A stretch of 64,000 nt of DNA from Paraburkholderia hiiakae (lineage in GTDB: Bacteria; Pseudomonadota; Gammaproteobacteria; Burkholderiales; Burkholderiaceae). Positions within the stretch are counted from its first letter, which is position 1. Every line of letters begins with the position of its first letter. The notes beneath the pieces are model-generated. The model had not been told where the DNA came from. It was given only the letters and a program-made list of their open reading frames with translations, and searched no databases. The translations under genes and the position numbers were made by a program. This document shows, piece after piece, positions 42,303 to 50,973 of the stretch. The stretch lies in the NCBI RefSeq assembly GCF_904848665.1, contig NZ_CAJHCQ010000010.1:62001-126000 (forward strand), in the 5' to 3' direction.

Positions 42303-43538
42303 TCAGGCCGGCTGGCGCACCGGTGCCCAGACGAACGAATCGTCCTCGCGCACCCCGGCCGCGCCCGATGCAACGAGTCTCGCGCACTCCTGCGCGCTCA
42401 GTCCGGCGGCTTTGAGGATCTCGAGGGTGTGCTCACCGAGTTCGGGCGGCGGCAGCGCGCCGGGTGCAGCCGCCGTAGACGCGGCGCCTGGAAACTCGGG
42501 CACCTCGAATGGCAGTCCGCGATAGTCGACCGAACGCAGTTTGCCCGGTTCGTGCGCCTGTGGCGCCTCCAGCACGCGTTCGAGCGGCAGGACTTCGGTG
42601 CAGCCCACACCGATCGCCTTCAGGCGCGCGGCGATGCTGTCGAAGGTGCAGGCGCGCACGGCGTTGCGCACGATTTCCTCGACGTTTTCACGCGCTTTCT
42701 TGCGCTGACGCAGCGTGACGAGCGACTCGTCGGTGGCCTGCGGCAACGCGAGCGCCTCGCAGAACTTGCGCCAGTGTGCGTCGTTGAGCATCAGCAGATA
42801 GATCCAGCGGTCGTCGGCGGTGAGATACGCGCCATAGCCCGGCATGCTGAATTCGCCGTGAGGTTCGCGCTCGGGGCGGCCGAAGAGATGCGTCTTCAAC
42901 TGCACGCCGACGAGGTCACGCGACGCCACGTGCAGACCCGTTTCGTAGAGGCCCACTTCGACATGCCGGTCGTTGCCGTGCGCACCGTCGGTCTCGCCGA
43001 GCATGGCCGCGAGGATGCCGATCACGGCATAGGCGCCCGCGAACTGGTCGTGGTACGAAGGCCCGAGCCGGCTTGGCCGGCCGTTCACGCGATTGGCTTC
43101 CATCACACCCGTCGACGCCTCGGCGACAGGGTTCGATGCGAGATCGTCGGCCTGGGGCCCCGCAGCGTAGCCGCGAATATGGCAGTAGACGAGCGACGGA
43201 TTGATGGCGCGACACGCCTCGCGCGTGACGCCGAGCTTGCGCGCGGCCTTGGGCGCGAGATTGTGCACCAGCACGTGCGCGCCGGCGACGAGCTTCATGA
43301 ATGCCGCCCGGCCTTCGGGCTTGCCGAGGTCGATGCACACGCTCTTCTTGCCGTGACTGTAGGCGACGAAGGTGCCGCTCGGGCCACCGCGCACGAGGCT
43401 GCGCGTCGGGTCGCCGGCGGGCGGCTCGACCTTGATGACCTCGGCGCCCAGCTGCGCAAGGATGTGGCTGGCGAAGGGGGCGGCCAGCATGGTGCCCAGT
43501 TCGATGACGCGTCGTCCGGCGAGGGGTGTGTGCTTCAT
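42303..43538 (-). CDS. Class III CoA-transferase (CaiB/BaiF family)
   Basis: 411 aa. The start LAGRRVIELGTMLAAPFASH then ILAQLGAEVIKVEPPAGDPT, the GKKSVCIDLGKPEGRAAFMK stretch and GPSYHDQFAGAYAVIGILAA are classic. Asp164 (in YHDQFAG) is in the position of the catalytic Asp that forms the aspartyl-CoA intermediate. It transfers CoA, likely from succinyl-CoA, to a dicarboxylate or similar acid. GAGGCAACC precedes ATG 43538. It is divergent from the LIV-type binding protein, sharing a promoter region with two AGAATGCATTCT palindromes. Confidence 0.92.
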   Translation of the reverse strand: MKHTPLAGRRVIELGTMLAAPFASHILAQLGAEVIKVEPPAGDPTRSLVRGGPSGTFVAYSHGKKSVCIDLGKPEGRAAFMKLVAGAHVLVHNLAPKAARKLGVTREACRAINPSLVYCHIRGYAAGPQADDLASNPVAEASTGVMEANRVNGRPSRLGPSYHDQFAGAYAVIGILAAMLGETDGAHGNDRHVEVGLYETGLHVASRDLVGVQLKTHLFGRPEREPHGEFSMPGYGAYLTADDRWIYLLMLNDAHWRKFCEALALPQATDESLVTLRQRKKARENVEEIVRNAVRACTFDSIAARLKAIGVGCTEVLPLERVLEAPQAHEPGKLRSVDYRGLPFEVPEFPGAASTAAAPGALPPPELGEHTLEILKAAGLSAQECARLVASGAAGVREDDSFVWAPVRQPA

Positions 43539-43558
43539 GGTTGCCTCGGCTGTGGGAA

Positions 43559-43575
43559 TAAGAATGCATTCTATA
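43559..43575. promoter_or_regulatory. Operator-like palindrome A (AGAATGCATTCT core)
   Basis: A perfect 12-bp palindrome at 43561-43572, 23 bp before the CoA-transferase start. With flanks, its 17 bp are the exact reverse complement of site B at 43644-43660. On the minus strand it includes TAGAAT, a good -10 hexamer. It is a likely GntR-type binding site. Confidence 0.6.
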
Positions 43576-43643
43576 TTTCACGATAAAACGAGAAAACTCA
43601 ATAAATGCGGGAAAAACCCTGACTTGCACCTTCTGAAATAGTT

Positions 43644-43660
43644 TATAGAATGCATTCTTA
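43644..43660. promoter_or_regulatory. Operator-like palindrome B (TATAGAATGCATTCTTA) over predicted -10 box
   Basis: The perfect palindrome AGAATGCATTCT lies at 43647-43658, 24 bp before the binding-protein start. TTGCAC (43624-43629) and TAGAAT (43646-43651) are spaced 16 bp, so the site overlaps a plausible -10. Centre-to-centre distance to site A is 86 bp, close to eight helical turns, which would suit cooperative binding or looping. Confidence 0.6.
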
Positions 43661-43681
43661 ACGACACCAACAGGTGAGACC

Positions 43682-44890
43682 ATGCGCAGAAGAACATTCG
43701 TCTTCAGCAGTGCGGCGGCCGTATCGGCCGGATTGCCCGGCCTCGGCTTCGCCCAGCAGGCGACGCCGGGCATCGACGCGGGCAGCAAGACCATCACGGT
43801 AGGGGCGTTCACGCCGATCACGGGTCCGGTGCCGTTCTATGCGATCGTCACGCGCGCGACCGACGCCTGCTTCAAGTGGGCGAACGAGACCAACGCGCTC
43901 AAGGGCTGGAAGATCAAGTACGTCATCTACGACGACGGCTACGAGCCCGCGCGCAGCGTCGCCGTCACGCGGCGGCTCGTCGAGGAGGACAAGATCTTCG
44001 CGCTCGCGGCGCCCGTGGGCACAGCGCAAACCGAGGCCGTGATCCCTTACGCGAAGGAAGAGGGCTTGCCGATGGTCGGCCCCGTGGGCGGCGCAAGCGC
44101 GCTGTTCACCGAGCGCCTGTCGTTTCCGCTGCTGCCCGACTACGGCTGGTCCGCGGCGTCGAACGCCGACTACGCGCTTAAGTCGCTCGGCGTGAGCCGC
44201 GTGGCGCTGCTATGGGAAAACGACGAGCTTGGGCGCTCGGCCAAGCGCGGCTTCGAGCGCTATCTCGATGGTGCGAAGAAGCAGGCCGTCGAATCCATTC
44301 CATTCGAAGTCCGAAATACCGACTTCACGCCTCACATTCGTCGTCTCGCGAACGCGAAGGCCGACGTCGTCATCCTGTTCGGCTCCAACTCCAATCTGGC
44401 CGCCGCGCTGAAATCGGCGGATCGTATCGGTTTCGAGGCGAAGTGGATGGCGCCGTTCTTCACCGCTGATCCCACCACGCGCAAACTGGCGGGATCACTG
44501 CTGGACGGTGTGTACTTTTCGTCGTGGCTCATGCCCGTCACCTCGAACGACCCTGACATCAAGGCCTATCGCGATAGCATCGCAAAGTACTACGCCAGCG
44601 ACCCGGTGGGCGTGTTCGGTCTCAACGGCTGGAGCAACGGGATGCTGTTCGTGAAGTCGTTCAACATGCTGCTGGAGAGCGGCAAGCCGCTCACGCGCGC
44701 CAACCTCGTCGACGTCATGGAGACCATGCGCGATCAAAACATCGGTGGCACGCGCGGCGTGAGCTTCAAGCCCGGCGATCATCGCGGCGCGCGTCAGGAG
44801 GGCATCATCCAGGCGACCAACGACGGCTTCAAGCTGGTGCGCGATTTCAAGCCGTATCCGGAGCAGGTCTTCGACGCGAGGCTGTCGTGA
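43682..44890 (+). CDS. LIV-type ABC transporter substrate-binding protein
   Basis: 402 aa. A Sec/Tat-like signal (MRRRTFVFSSAAAVSAGLPG) ends with FAQQA, a normal cleavage site. The mature protein has periplasmic-binding type-1 features: TITVGAFTPITGPVPFYAIV, YVIYDDGYEPARSVAVTRRL, the 'FALAAPVGTAQTEAVIPYAK' hinge, and VALLWENDELGRSAKRGFER. It captures an organic acid or amino-acid-like ligand for the permease/ATPase genes at 47492-50939. Its stop overlaps the next gene's GTG. The two AGAATGCATTCT palindromes lie just upstream. Confidence 0.93.
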   Translation: MRRRTFVFSSAAAVSAGLPGLGFAQQATPGIDAGSKTITVGAFTPITGPVPFYAIVTRATDACFKWANETNALKGWKIKYVIYDDGYEPARSVAVTRRLVEEDKIFALAAPVGTAQTEAVIPYAKEEGLPMVGPVGGASALFTERLSFPLLPDYGWSAASNADYALKSLGVSRVALLWENDELGRSAKRGFERYLDGAKKQAVESIPFEVRNTDFTPHIRRLANAKADVVILFGSNSNLAAALKSADRIGFEAKWMAPFFTADPTTRKLAGSLLDGVYFSSWLMPVTSNDPDIKAYRDSIAKYYASDPVGVFGLNGWSNGMLFVKSFNMLLESGKPLTRANLVDVMETMRDQNIGGTRGVSFKPGDHRGARQEGIIQATNDGFKLVRDFKPYPEQVFDARLS

Positions 44891-45744
44891 GCGAAACGGA
44901 ACTGGAGAACGTGTACGAGTCGTGGATCGGCCGCGAAGAAGCGCACGTTGCGCGCATCGAGGCCGGCACGGCGCGGGCGATGGCGGCCACGCTCGATCTC
45001 GACGCCGCGCCCGCCCCAGGCGAACCGCTGCCGCCGGGCTGGCAATGGCTCTTCTTCAATCCCACCGTCCGCCGCAGCGGCCTTGGCGCGGACGGGCATC
45101 CGCAGCGTGGCGGCTTCCTGCCGCCCATCGCGTTGCCGCGGCGCATGTGGGCGGGCAGCCGCATCCGCTATCTGCGACCCTTGCCTGTCGATGTCAGCGC
45201 GACGCGGCACAGCCGCATCCTGAAAGTCGAGAAGAAGTCGGGCAAGCGCGGGGCGCTGTGGTTCGTCACGGTGAGCCACGTCACCTCGTGCGAGGGCGCG
45301 CCGTGCATCGAGGAGGAGCAGGACATCGTCTACCGCGAGCCTGCACCGGCGGCCGCGGCGAGCGCCCCGACGCCCGCGATACACGAGGCGCAGCCGCAAT
45401 GGACCCGCGCATGCCTTGCAGATTCGACGCTGCTCTTTCGCTATTCGGCGCTCACCTTCAACGGGCATCGCATTCACTACGATCAAACATATGCGCGCAA
45501 CGAAGAGGGTTATCCCGATCTCGTCGTGCACGGGCCGCTCACTGCAACCCTGCTGCAGCAATTCGCCCTCGAGCACGGCGACGGGCGGCGTCTCGCGCGT
45601 TTCGATTTTCGCGGTGTGAGCCCGCTTTTCATCGACCGGCCGTTCTCGCTGGAAGGGCGCGCGGCGCCGGACGACGGTCTCGAACTCTGGGCGCGCGGCG
45701 CGCAGGGCGAACTGGCGATGTCGGCCTCGGCGACGTTCGAATAA
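44887..45744 (+). CDS. Hot-dog-fold hydratase, mesaconyl-C4-CoA/itaconyl-CoA hydratase-like (FAS1-like dehydratase)
   Basis: 285 aa from GTG 44887 overlapping the upstream TGA. Family marks are PPGWQWLFFNPTVRRSGLGA, then GFLPPIALPRRMWAGSRIRY, and in the C-terminal hot dog FRYSALTFNGHRIHYDQTYA with YPDLVVHGPLTATLLQQFAL, carrying the 'NGHRIHYD...HGPL' active-site pattern of this group. Characterised relatives hydrate mesaconyl-C4-CoA or itaconyl-CoA. With the CoA-transferases and the CitE-like lyase at 56358 it could form an activation-hydration-cleavage path. Exact substrate is inference. Confidence 0.84.
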   Translation: MSETELENVYESWIGREEAHVARIEAGTARAMAATLDLDAAPAPGEPLPPGWQWLFFNPTVRRSGLGADGHPQRGGFLPPIALPRRMWAGSRIRYLRPLPVDVSATRHSRILKVEKKSGKRGALWFVTVSHVTSCEGAPCIEEEQDIVYREPAPAAAASAPTPAIHEAQPQWTRACLADSTLLFRYSALTFNGHRIHYDQTYARNEEGYPDLVVHGPLTATLLQQFALEHGDGRRLARFDFRGVSPLFIDRPFSLEGRAAPDDGLELWARGAQGELAMSASATFE

Positions 45745-45814
45745 GACGTAGCACGCCGCCACTGACATCCCCGGCAGTTACCCAACCTCAAGCGAAATAC
45801 AGGAGACGCAACAC

Positions 45815-46558
45815 ATGGCGCAGCATTTAAGCGGTCCTGCGAATCTGGAAGGGCAGGTCGCATTAATCACCGGCGGCGCGGGCGGCATGGGCCGCGCCAT
45901 TGCAAATACGTTTCGCCGCGCGGGCGCGCGCGTGATCGCCACCGACATTGGCGTGCACGAGAACATCGGCCCGGGCGTGCAGTATCTGCGCTACGACGTG
46001 ACCTCGCGCGTCGAAACCGATCGCGTAATCGATGGCGTGTTATCGGATCATGGCGCTATCGACATTCTCGTGCTGTGCGCCGGCATCATCGCGCGCACAC
46101 CGCTTGGCGACAGCACCGACGAAGAGTGGGACTCGATCATGTCCGTGAACGTGCGCGGCGTCGTGAACCCCACGCGCAAGCTTTTTCCGCTGATGTGCCA
46201 GCGCGGCTTCGGCAAGATTCTCGCCGCGGGCTCGATCGCCGCGAAGAATGGAGGCGTGGCGTCGGGGCCGGCCTATGTGTCGGCGAAGGCCGCCGTGCAC
46301 GGCATGATGCGCTGGGTGGCCAAGGCGGGCGCGCCGCACGGCGTCTACGCCAATGTGCTCGCGCCCGGACCGGTCGAGACCGCGATGTGGTCGAACGTGA
46401 CGGGCAACGGCGCGCCTTCGGCGAACGCGACTGTACCGCTCGGCCGCTATGGCAACGCCGACGATATCGCGCAGGCCGCACTGTTCCTGTGCTCGCCGGC
46501 TTCGAACTGGATCACCGGCACGTCGCTCGATATCAGCGGCGGCATGTGGATGGACTGA
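45815..46558 (+). CDS. Short-chain dehydrogenase/reductase (SDR)
   Basis: 247 aa, classical SDR. Cofactor motif TGGAGGMG (QVALITGGAGGMGRAIANTF), an Asp acceptor in VIATDIG suggesting NAD preference, CAGI as the NAG-equivalent, Ser in ILAAGSIAAKNGG and the YVSAK catalytic Tyr/Lys (PAYVSAKAAVHGMMRWVAKA), ending ITGTSLDISGGMWMD. It oxidises a hydroxy-acyl or hydroxy-acid intermediate. It lies 70 bp after the hydratase and 16 bp before the hydroxyisobutyrate dehydrogenase-like gene. Confidence 0.93.
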   Translation: MAQHLSGPANLEGQVALITGGAGGMGRAIANTFRRAGARVIATDIGVHENIGPGVQYLRYDVTSRVETDRVIDGVLSDHGAIDILVLCAGIIARTPLGDSTDEEWDSIMSVNVRGVVNPTRKLFPLMCQRGFGKILAAGSIAAKNGGVASGPAYVSAKAAVHGMMRWVAKAGAPHGVYANVLAPGPVETAMWSNVTGNGAPSANATVPLGRYGNADDIAQAALFLCSPASNWITGTSLDISGGMWMD

Positions 46559-46574
46559 GCGCGAGGAGCGAGCC

Positions 46575-47495
46575 ATGTCTACAGAGAACCAGGTGGTGAT
46601 CGGCTTCGTCGGCCTCGGCGTGATGGGCGGCGCAATGTGCCGCAACATGGCGCTCAAGCACGCGGGCGGCGTCGTGGCGTTCGACACGAACGACCACGCC
46701 TTCCATGTGCTCGACGGCACGAAGACGCGGCGCGCGGCGTCGCTCGAAGACCTCGCCGGCGAGGCCGACATCGTCTTTCTGTCGCTGCCTGGCGGGCCGG
46801 CCGTGGAAGCCGTGACGCTCGGCCCGCAGGGGCTCGCGGGCGGCGTGCGCCGGCCGAAGGTGATCGTCGATCTGAGCACGACCACGGTAGCTTCGGCGCG
46901 CGAAGTGGGCGCGGCGCTGGCTGCGCGCGACATCGCGTTTGCGGACGCGCCGGTAGCACGCACGCGTGAAGCGGCCCAGCGCGGCGAGCTGAGCATCATG
47001 GTGGGCGCGGACGCCGCACTTTTCGGGCGCATCGAACCGCTGCTGCGCTACATAGGTACAGATGTCACGCACTGCGGCGCGATCGGTTGCGGCCAGGTCG
47101 TGAAGCTCATCAACAATGCGCTCGTGTTCGAGCACACCGTGGCGCTGGCCGAGATGATGGTGCTCGGCGAGCGCGCGGGCGTCGATCCGGGCACGCTGCT
47201 CGACGCGGTATCGAAGGGCTCGGGCGACAGCTTCGTGCTACGCAATCACGGGCGCAAGTCCATGCTGCCGCGACAGTTCCCGGAAAAGTCGTTTCCGCCC
47301 GAGTACGTGCTCAAGGACATCGGCTACGTGCTCGAGTTGGCCGGGCAGACGGGCGTGGCGACACGCATCACCGAGCTTGCGCACCGTTATTACAGCGCCA
47401 CGGCGCAGCAAGGCTACAGTGGCCGCTATTTCCCGGCGGTGATCGAGCTGATCGCGCGCGATGCCGAACTCGTGCCGCAAGGGGCGCAGCCATGA
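46575..47495 (+). CDS. 3-hydroxyisobutyrate dehydrogenase-family oxidoreductase (copy 2)
   Basis: 306 aa from ATG 46575 (GAGGAGCGAGCC upstream). Rossmann start VVIGFVGLGVMGGAMCRNMA, DAPVARTREAAQRGELSIMV, and GAIGCGQVVKLINNALVFEH with the catalytic Lys. It shares long near-identical blocks with copy 1 at 39830, so the two probably arose by duplication. Its stop overlaps the permease start by ATGA, coupling the enzyme to transport genes. Confidence 0.9.
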   Translation: MSTENQVVIGFVGLGVMGGAMCRNMALKHAGGVVAFDTNDHAFHVLDGTKTRRAASLEDLAGEADIVFLSLPGGPAVEAVTLGPQGLAGGVRRPKVIVDLSTTTVASAREVGAALAARDIAFADAPVARTREAAQRGELSIMVGADAALFGRIEPLLRYIGTDVTHCGAIGCGQVVKLINNALVFEHTVALAEMMVLGERAGVDPGTLLDAVSKGSGDSFVLRNHGRKSMLPRQFPEKSFPPEYVLKDIGYVLELAGQTGVATRITELAHRYYSATAQQGYSGRYFPAVIELIARDAELVPQGAQP

Positions 47496-48370
47496 CGGAC
47501 TTCCTCGGTCTCGTGTGGGCGGGCCTGGTGAGCGGATGCCTCTACGCACTCGGCGCCATCGGACTCGTCCTCATCTACAAGAGCTCGAACGTTGTGAACT
47601 TCGCGCACGGCAATCTGGCGGGTCTCGCCGCGTTCCTCGTGTATGGCTTCACGGCGGGGACATTCTCCCAGATGAACTGGGGTGCGGCCGTGCCGCTCGC
47701 GCTGATCCTGATGGTGGTCGTGGCGACGATCAGCTGTGCCGCGATCGCGCCGCTCGTGCTCAAGTCCGACCTGACAAGCACGATCGCCACGCTCGGCATC
47801 GGCCTGATTGCGCAGGGCGGCACGCAACTGCTGTTTGGCTCGAACGTCGTGTCGCTCGATCTGCCGTTGCCGTCCTGGCGCGCCCATCTCGGACCCGTAC
47901 GCGTGACGTCCTACGACATCGCCGTGCTGGTGGCGACGTTCGCCATTGTCGGGCTGCTCTACCTGCTGATCGAGCGCACGCGCATCGGCGTGGCGTTTCG
48001 CGCGGTGTCGGCCAATCCGTTCGCGAGCCGCGTGTGCGGGCTCAAGCTCGGACGCATCCATCTGTTCTCGTGGGTGCTTGCTGGCCTGCTCGGTCTCGTT
48101 GCCGCGCTGCTGATCGTGCCGACCACATTCCTTTCTTCCACGAGCGTCGCTTCGTTCATGCTGCAGGCGTTTGCCGCGGCGGTGGTGGGCGGCTTCAGCA
48201 GTCTTCCCGGTGCCGTGATCGGCGGAATATTCGTAGGCATCCTGATGAACATGCTGTCGTTCTATCTCTCCGCCGAATTCAACAACACGTACATGCTCGT
48301 GCTGATGCTGCTCGTGCTCAACCTGTTCCCGCGCGGTGTGCTCGCCGCGCGAGGAGGCGCCCGTGCCTGA
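47492..48370 (+). CDS. LIV-type ABC transporter permease (LivH-like)
   Basis: 292 aa, about eight predicted helices. FLGLVWAGLVSGCLYALGAI then GLVLIYKSSNVVNFAHGNLA is the LivH signature ('NFAHG'). The coupling region is RTRIGVAFRAVSANPFASRV followed by CGLKLGRIHLFSWVLAGLLG, with AFAAAVVGGFSSLPGAVIGG later. It pairs with the LivM-like permease and the two ATPases downstream. Confidence 0.94.
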   Translation: MTDFLGLVWAGLVSGCLYALGAIGLVLIYKSSNVVNFAHGNLAGLAAFLVYGFTAGTFSQMNWGAAVPLALILMVVVATISCAAIAPLVLKSDLTSTIATLGIGLIAQGGTQLLFGSNVVSLDLPLPSWRAHLGPVRVTSYDIAVLVATFAIVGLLYLLIERTRIGVAFRAVSANPFASRVCGLKLGRIHLFSWVLAGLLGLVAALLIVPTTFLSSTSVASFMLQAFAAAVVGGFSSLPGAVIGGIFVGILMNMLSFYLSAEFNNTYMLVLMLLVLNLFPRGVLAARGGARA

Positions 48371-49367
48371 TCTTTCCATCCCCCCGGCTGCCGCTGCAAG
48401 CGACACGCAGGATATGCCCACGCGGCGTCATCGGCCGTTGCGCGCATTCGGCACATTCGGTGCGGGCGGTGTTGCCGGGCTCGCGCTGCTCGTCTTGCCG
48501 CTCATCGGCGGCGGATACTGGATCTATACGCTCGGACTGTGCTTCGCCAATGCGATCGCCATCATCGCGGTGAGCTTTCTTGTGCGCTACGGCGGCGAGG
48601 TGTCGATCGGACACGGCGTGTTCGTGGCGGCGGGCGCCTATGTCGTGGCGCTCGTCGAGAAGAACTTGGGCCTGCCGGTTTTCGTGAGCCTGCCGCTCGC
48701 CGCGCTGGCGGGCGGCGTATTCGGCGTGCTGTTTTCATATCCATCGCGCCATCTCAAGGGCATTTCGCTCGCGGTGACGACCATGGCGCTCGCGCTCGCG
48801 TTTCCCGAGTTTCTCATGCACTTCTCGAAGATCTCGGGCGGCTACGAAGGTCTGTACGTGAAGCTCGACGCGCTCGCCGGCGTGCCGCGCAACCTGCAGC
48901 GCTATTATCTGCCGCTCCTCGTGCTCTTCGCCGTGGTCGCGCTGCTGCGGCAATTCCGGCGCTCGCGCCAGGCCATGGCGTTGCTGCTGATCCGCGATTC
49001 CACGCATGCTGCCGAATCGTTCGGAGTGCGGCGCAGTTGGGCGCGCGTCTCGTGCGTGGCACTGAGCGCCGCGATCGCCGCCATCGCGGGGGCGATGCAG
49101 GCGTTCGCTGCCTCGACCGTCTCGCCCAACAGCTTCACGCTGTGGACCTCGATCTTCCTGCTAGTGGGCTCGGTGGTGAGCCTCTACTCGCTCTCACTCG
49201 TGGGCGCGCTGGCGGGCGGGCTATTTCTGACACTCGTGCCCGTGCTGCTCGCAGGTGCGGGAGACTGGGTGCCGATTCTCTATGGCGCGGCGCTGCTGGC
49301 CGTCGTGCTCGGCGCGAACGCATTGCCCGCGGCGTGGCGTGCCCGGCTCGAAGGGAGGCGTCAATGA
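48363..49367 (+). CDS. LIV-type ABC transporter permease (LivM-like)
   Basis: 334 aa from GTG 48363, with GAGGAGG six bases upstream inside the end of the previous gene. The N-terminal ~35 residues are soluble and Pro/Arg-rich, then 8-9 helices follow. LivM features: VRYGGEVSIGHGVFVAAGAY, YPSRHLKGISLAVTTMALAL and RDSTHAAESFGVRRSWARVS. A longer ATG start at 48336 has no ribosome site. Confidence 0.93.
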   Translation: MPDLSIPPAAAASDTQDMPTRRHRPLRAFGTFGAGGVAGLALLVLPLIGGGYWIYTLGLCFANAIAIIAVSFLVRYGGEVSIGHGVFVAAGAYVVALVEKNLGLPVFVSLPLAALAGGVFGVLFSYPSRHLKGISLAVTTMALALAFPEFLMHFSKISGGYEGLYVKLDALAGVPRNLQRYYLPLLVLFAVVALLRQFRRSRQAMALLLIRDSTHAAESFGVRRSWARVSCVALSAAIAAIAGAMQAFAASTVSPNSFTLWTSIFLLVGSVVSLYSLSLVGALAGGLFLTLVPVLLAGAGDWVPILYGAALLAVVLGANALPAAWRARLEGRRQ

Positions 49368-50182
49368 GCGAGGCGATGGCGGTACCCACCGTGGCACGCG
49401 CAACGGCAACTGTGGACGTGGCCGCACTCGTCGTCGAGCAGCTTGCGCTCTCGTTCGGCGGCAATGAGGTGCTGCGCGATGTAAACGTGCGGCTCGAGGC
49501 CGGCGAAATCACCGGGCTCATCGGCCCGAACGGTGCGGGCAAGACGAGCTTCTTCAACTGCCTGACCGGACTCTATGCGCCCCAGCGCGGCAGCATCTGC
49601 TTCGGGGGAGAAAACGTCACGCGCGTGCCGCCCACGGGGCGCGCTGCGCGTGGCTTCTCGCGCAGCTTCCAGCACGTCGCGCTATGCCCCGAGCTGACGA
49701 TCGCAGAGAACGTGATGATCGGCCTCGACCGCGAAGCCGCTGCCGGTTGGCTCGATGCGTTCTTGCCGCTTGCACGTGGCCGCGCCGAACGCGCACGCCA
49801 TCGCGACATGGCGCTCGCCGCGCTCGCGCGCCTTGGCATCGAGCAGGTGGCCGACTCGTTGCCCGCGCAACTGCCCCCGGGCGTGCTGCGTCTTGCGGAA
49901 ATCGCACGGGCGATTGCGGGCGCACCGCGCGTGCTGCTGCTCGACGAGCCAGCGGCAGGCCTGAACTCCGTCGAAACGCGCGATCTCGCGAACGCGCTGA
50001 AGAAGCTGCGCGGGCCCGATCTTGTGCTCGTGGTCGTGGAGCACGACATGGATCTCATCATGGACGTGTGCGACACCATTCACGTGCTGAACGTCGGACG
50101 ATTGCTTGCATCGGGCAGCCCGGCGCAGATTCGCGCGAACGCGGACGTGGTGCGTGTCTATCTGGGAGAAGAAGATGAGTGA
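49364..50182 (+). CDS. LIV-type ABC transporter ATPase (LivG-like)
   Basis: 272 aa, ATGA overlap with the permease and AAGGGAGG upstream. Walker A GPNGAGKTS (GEITGLIGPNGAGKTSFFNC), Q-loop FSRSFQHVALCPELTIAENV, Walker B RVLLLDEPAAGLN and H-loop VVEHDMDLIMDVCD. The ABC signature is altered: the place of LSGG reads LPPGVLRLAEIARA, so the usual Ser-Gly-Gly is absent. The LIV-type neighbours leave little doubt about its role. Confidence 0.9.
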   Translation: MSEAMAVPTVARATATVDVAALVVEQLALSFGGNEVLRDVNVRLEAGEITGLIGPNGAGKTSFFNCLTGLYAPQRGSICFGGENVTRVPPTGRAARGFSRSFQHVALCPELTIAENVMIGLDREAAAGWLDAFLPLARGRAERARHRDMALAALARLGIEQVADSLPAQLPPGVLRLAEIARAIAGAPRVLLLDEPAAGLNSVETRDLANALKKLRGPDLVLVVVEHDMDLIMDVCDTIHVLNVGRLLASGSPAQIRANADVVRVYLGEEDE

Positions 50183-50939
50183 GGCGCAAGCGGAGCGTCT
50201 TCTCGAGGTCGAGGATCTCACCGTGCGCTACGGCGCGGGCCCGGTCGTGCACGGCGTGCGCTTCGGCGTGCGTCGCGGCTGCGTGGGTGCGCTGCTTGGC
50301 GCGAACGGCGCGGGCAAGTCGAGCACGCTGCGCGCCATCGCGGGTCTCGAAGCCGCGCAAGGGCGCGTGCGCTTCGATGGCCACGATGTGAGCCACATGA
50401 ACGTCGCGGCGCGCTTTCGCGCGGGCATCGTGTACGTGCCGGAAGGGCGCGCCATCGTCGCGGATATTTCGGTGGCCGAGAACCTCACGCTCGGTGGGTA
50501 TTTCGTCGATGCCGGCACGCGCGTACGCCGCCGTGACATGGTGCTCGACTTCTTTCCCGAGATCGCCAATCGCCTGAAGGCGCCCGCGGGCCTCTTGAGC
50601 GGCGGCGAGCAACAGATGCTCGCGATCGGGCGCGGTTTGATGTCGGGGCCGCGTCTGTTGCTGCTGGACGAGCCGTCGCTTGGGCTCGCCCCGCTGCTTG
50701 TCGCGCGCGTCTACGAGCGGCTCGCACGCATTCAGCAGGAGCAGTCGCTGACGGCGCTGCTCGTCGAGCAGAGTTTTCACGCGGCCGCGAAGCTGGCTTC
50801 GCATGCGTGGGTGATGCGCCACGGACATATCGTCGGCGAACTCGACGAGCCGCTTTTGCGCAGCCGCGAAGGCCGGCAGCGGGCCGTTGACGCTTATTTG
50901 GGCGCGCGTCAGGACGAGCGCGCGGACGCACACATTTAG
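50175..50939 (+). CDS. LIV-type ABC transporter ATPase (LivF-like)
   Basis: 254 aa from ATG 50175, overlapping the LivG-like gene by eight bases. Walker A GANGAGKSSTLRAIAGLE, Q-loop region VYVPEGRAIVADISVAENLT, intact signature LLSGGEQQMLAIGRGLMSGP, Walker B RLLLLDEPSLGLAPLL and H-equivalent LLVEQSFHAAAKLASHAW, all typical of LivF (YVPEGR is diagnostic). It completes the importer. Confidence 0.95.
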   Translation: MSEAQAERLLEVEDLTVRYGAGPVVHGVRFGVRRGCVGALLGANGAGKSSTLRAIAGLEAAQGRVRFDGHDVSHMNVAARFRAGIVYVPEGRAIVADISVAENLTLGGYFVDAGTRVRRRDMVLDFFPEIANRLKAPAGLLSGGEQQMLAIGRGLMSGPRLLLLDEPSLGLAPLLVARVYERLARIQQEQSLTALLVEQSFHAAAKLASHAWVMRHGHIVGELDEPLLRSREGRQRAVDAYLGARQDERADAHI

Positions 50940-50973
50940 GACTGGAGAGGGCACGACGATTATGGGAGCTCGC

